From the NCBI GenBank assembly GCA_003520555.1, contig DOUO01000037.1, positions 12,813 through 28,574 of the forward strand: 15,762 nt of DNA. Direction: 5' to 3'. The notes under the pieces are model-generated. The model saw nothing but the letters and a program-made list of their open reading frames with translations, had not been told where the DNA came from and did not search any database. The DNA is from Oscillospiraceae bacterium. Its GTDB lineage: Bacteria > Bacillota > Clostridia > Oscillospirales > Acutalibacteraceae. The position numbers and the translations under genes were made by a program. Shown here piece by piece: positions 14,398 to 15,762 of this stretch; within the stretch, counting starts at the first letter, position 1; every line of letters starts with the position of its first letter.

Positions 14398-14781
14398 CTA
14401 TTGTTCAACAACCTTTGAAAACATATACGACGTTGTTTCGTTGTTGTAGTTCAGCGTCAAAGTTAAAATGCCCTGATTGTAGCCGAGCTTCAAATTCTGA
14501 CCGCCGTAGCTTATGTCAACCGAGGTTTCGTTGAAGGTGTATTCGCCTTCGTTTTCAATTCCGCCGAGCACAAGCCTGCATTTTCCGCTGTTTTCAAACT
14601 CAAGGCTGAACTCCTTGCCCTCCTTGGCGATATCGCTGTAGGAAATTGTGTTTGTGCCGAGCATAACGGTTGAGGGCGTCCACTTTCCGACAATCTCCGA
14701 GTTGTTGTCGTCTGAACAACCGGCAAAAACGCAAAGGCACAAAACCGCGCATATAATAAGCGCGCCGATTTTTTTAATCAT
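14398..14781 (-). CDS. Small secreted lipoprotein, unknown function
   Basis: A 127-residue lipoprotein. I choose ATG 14781-14779 because GGAG lies 6 bases upstream; the earlier in-frame ATG at 14793 overlaps that GGAG and is unlikely. The signal peptide has a KK start, a hydrophobic core and the lipobox VFAGC, so Cys22 should be lipidated and the protein anchored outside the membrane. A short Asp/Asn-rich linker is followed by VGKWTPS and a mostly beta-strand domain of about 95 residues, with alternating polar and hydrophobic segments as in lipocalin-like or other small beta-barrel lipoproteins of clostridia. No catalytic motif is seen. It is a single gene with its own promoter and terminator. 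Confidence 0.85.
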   Translation of the reverse strand: MIKKIGALIICAVLCLCVFAGCSDDNNSEIVGKWTPSTVMLGTNTISYSDIAKEGKEFSLEFENSGKCRLVLGGIENEGEYTFNETSVDISYGGQNLKLGYNQGILTLTLNYNNETTSYMFSKVVEQ

Positions 14782-14820
14782 AATAAACTCCATATATATT
14801 CCGAAAATAAGTACTCAACT

Positions 14821-14849
14821 ATTTTATCACCATAGCAAAACGAAGTCAA
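14821..14849 (-). promoter_or_regulatory. Predicted promoter of the lipoprotein gene
   Basis: On the - strand TTGACT (14849-14844), a 17-base spacer ending TGA, and TAAAAT (14826-14821). The predicted start is near 14814, about 33 bases before the chosen ATG. Confidence 0.75.
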
Positions 14850-15046
14850 TTATTGATTATAAACAAACTTTCGGGCTTATTTTGCCGCTTAAATGAATAA
14901 TCGGTCTTTTTTGCGCGAATAATAATATTTTTGCAGGGCAAAAAATTCAATTGCGCCTGAATGTTGCTTATATTTACTTTAAAGAATATTAATTCGGTTT
15001 TTTGCAATTTTTACAAAATAAAAATGCATATGCCGTATTATTTGAC

Positions 15047-15075
15047 TTGCAAAAGCCTTTGTATAATGTTATAAT
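15047..15075 (+). promoter_or_regulatory. Predicted promoter of the PEP-carboxykinase-like gene
   Basis: TTGCAA (15047-15052), a 17-base spacer and TATAAT (15070-15075) with an extended -10 (TGT). A second TATAAT at 15062-15067 has no well-spaced -35. The predicted start is near 15082, giving a leader of about 76 bases. Confidence 0.75.
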
Positions 15076-15114
15076 AACCTTTGATACGATTATATTTTTA
15101 ATGGTATATTAACA

Positions 15115-15130
15115 GCCCTGTTTTCAGGGC
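15115..15130 (+). promoter_or_regulatory. Leader hairpin upstream of the PEP-carboxykinase-like gene
   Basis: GCCCTG-TTTT-CAGGGC is a perfect 6-bp stem with a UUUU loop in the predicted leader, 28 bases before the start codon. It has no T-run after it, so it is not a terminator. It may stabilise the mRNA or bind a protein. Confidence 0.5.
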
Positions 15131-15157
15131 AAGTACATAGATAAAGGAGTATATTTT

Positions 15158-15762
15158 ATGTCAACAAAAGCTTATTATCCGTTAAATGAAATCGGCAAGG
15201 GCAAGGTCGGTTTCTCAAAGACAAGAGCAATCATTGAAGCCGCCTTTTACGGCAACAATGTTGTTAAGGTCAACACCTTGAAGGAAGCGTATAACCTTGC
15301 CAAAAATTCACCCGGAACAATTGTTACGGACATGCCCGTTTACCGTGCGGAGGAGTTCGGTCTTGACGCCGACGCAAAGGTTCTTCTGTTCAACGACGGC
15401 GCAATTACAGGCCGTTACGCAACCGCGCGCCGCATTGCAGGCGAGCCCGGAGTAGACTGCGAGGCTTTGGACAAGGTTGTTATGGACGCCGTTTACAGCG
15501 CGCGCTATAAAAAGCTTTATCACGCAACCTGCTTTGCCGGCCTTGATGAAGAATTCATGGTTAAGGTTCACCTTCTTATCCCCGAGGGTGAGGAAAACAT
15601 CATGTACAACTGGATGCTCAACTTCCAGTATATGTCCGACGACTATGTAAAGATGTACAAAAGGTCAAAGCCCATTGCCGACGGCAACGAGCCCGACATC
15701 TACATCTTCTCGGATCCCCAGTGGACTCCCGTTGAGAACCCCGGCGTAAGCTTTGACTGCCT
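15158..15762 (+). CDS. Probable ATP-type PEP carboxykinase-like protein, 5' part
   Basis: The first 201 residues of a longer protein cut by the window end. AAAGGAG lies 9 bases before the ATG and there is no stop to the last base. The sequence is soluble and cytoplasmic in character. Three stretches recall the N-terminal domain of ATP-dependent phosphoenolpyruvate carboxykinase: NDGAITGRYATARRI (compare TGRSPKDKF), EEFMVKVHLLIPEGEENIMY (compare the VRFITExAWxxxFxxNMFI region) and EPDIYIFSDPQW (compare PDFxxxxxxxxxNPQW). The fit is loose, and the ATP and metal motifs that would settle it are beyond the window. Such an enzyme interconverts oxaloacetate and PEP and is common in ruminococci. The clean promoter, leader hairpin and strong ribosome site suggest high expression. 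Other carboxykinase-fold proteins remain possible. Confidence 0.55.
   Translation, partial: MSTKAYYPLNEIGKGKVGFSKTRAIIEAAFYGNNVVKVNTLKEAYNLAKNSPGTIVTDMPVYRAEEFGLDADAKVLLFNDGAITGRYATARRIAGEPGVDCEALDKVVMDAVYSARYKKLYHATCFAGLDEEFMVKVHLLIPEGEENIMYNWMLNFQYMSDDYVKMYKRSKPIADGNEPDIYIFSDPQWTPVENPGVSFDC

Larger units (their letters stand above)
14794..15157. other. AT-rich gap with two divergent promoters
   Basis: A stretch of 364 bases without a gene between the lipoprotein and the PEP-carboxykinase-like gene. It is clearly more AT-rich than the genes around it. It holds the lipoprotein promoter (14821-14849), the promoter of the downstream gene (15047-15075) and a leader hairpin (15115-15130). Between about 14860 and 15040 I see only T- and A-runs, with TTTTTTGC repeated three times, and a weak AT hairpin (14928-14944). 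No RNA gene or reading frame stands out. Confidence 0.7.

Noticed and set aside
14928..14944. TTTTTGC-AGG-GCAAAAA hairpin
   Set aside because: The stem is almost all A-T pairs, lies far from any gene end and has no T-run, so it is likely chance in AT-rich DNA.

Overview
The window reads as a chromosomal segment of an anaerobic Firmicute, most likely a gut-type clostridium of the Ruminococcaceae/Oscillospiraceae kind. Three things support this: a complete six-gene Rnf operon in the order C-D-G-E-A-B usual in clostridia, separate accD and accA genes with the short Firmicute type of AccA, and a FakA/DegV/PlsY fatty-acid module. Every gene is housekeeping or energy metabolism. I see no mobile element, CRISPR array, tRNA or rRNA. 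The taxonomic placement is inferred from gene content only.

Layout. 1-1124 (+): the 3' end of accD overlapping accA (acetyl-CoA carboxyltransferase, fatty-acid synthesis). 1324-2097 (+): a membrane-anchored YdcF/SanA (DUF218) protein. 2163-2215: a strong hairpin terminator serving the two converging transcripts. 2256-7422 (-): rnfC, rnfD, rnfG, rnfE, rnfA, rnfB and then a small single-pass membrane protein whose ATG directly follows the rnfB stop. 7423-7675: a divergent promoter region with an rnf promoter, a promoter for the opposite operon, a perfect 16-bp AT palindrome and two GC-rich inverted repeats at the predicted transcript starts. 7676-10015 (+): a Crp/Fnr-family regulator, azlC, azlD and mntP in one tight operon. 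10052-10642 (-): a TetR regulator. 10838-14009 (+): fakA, a degV/fakB gene and plsY. 14066-14323 (+): a two-helix small membrane protein with its own promoter. 14327-14385: back-to-back terminators. 14398-14781 (-): a small lipoprotein. 14794-15157: an AT-rich gap with two promoters and a leader hairpin. 15158 to the end (+): the start of a gene that looks like a divergent ATP-type PEP carboxykinase.

How the parts fit. Rnf oxidises reduced ferredoxin with NAD+ and pumps Na+ or H+. Its flavin-attachment threonines (RnfD, RnfG), membrane cysteines (RnfA, RnfE) and Fe-S cysteines (RnfB, RnfC) are all visible. The Crp-like gene is transcribed away from rnf across a shared 253-bp region, so it is the natural candidate regulator of rnf. 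FakA, DegV and PlsY form a short route: bound fatty acid, then acyl-phosphate, then acyl-glycerol-3-phosphate. With accDA upstream, the window carries both de novo and uptake branches of lipid supply. A TetR regulator diverges from fakA and may control that branch.

Nothing here is clearly a new system. The points most worth a second look are the small protein at the end of the rnf operon, the cysteine-rich tail on RnfE, the structured rnf/crp divergent promoter, and motif changes in the DegV and PlsY proteins.
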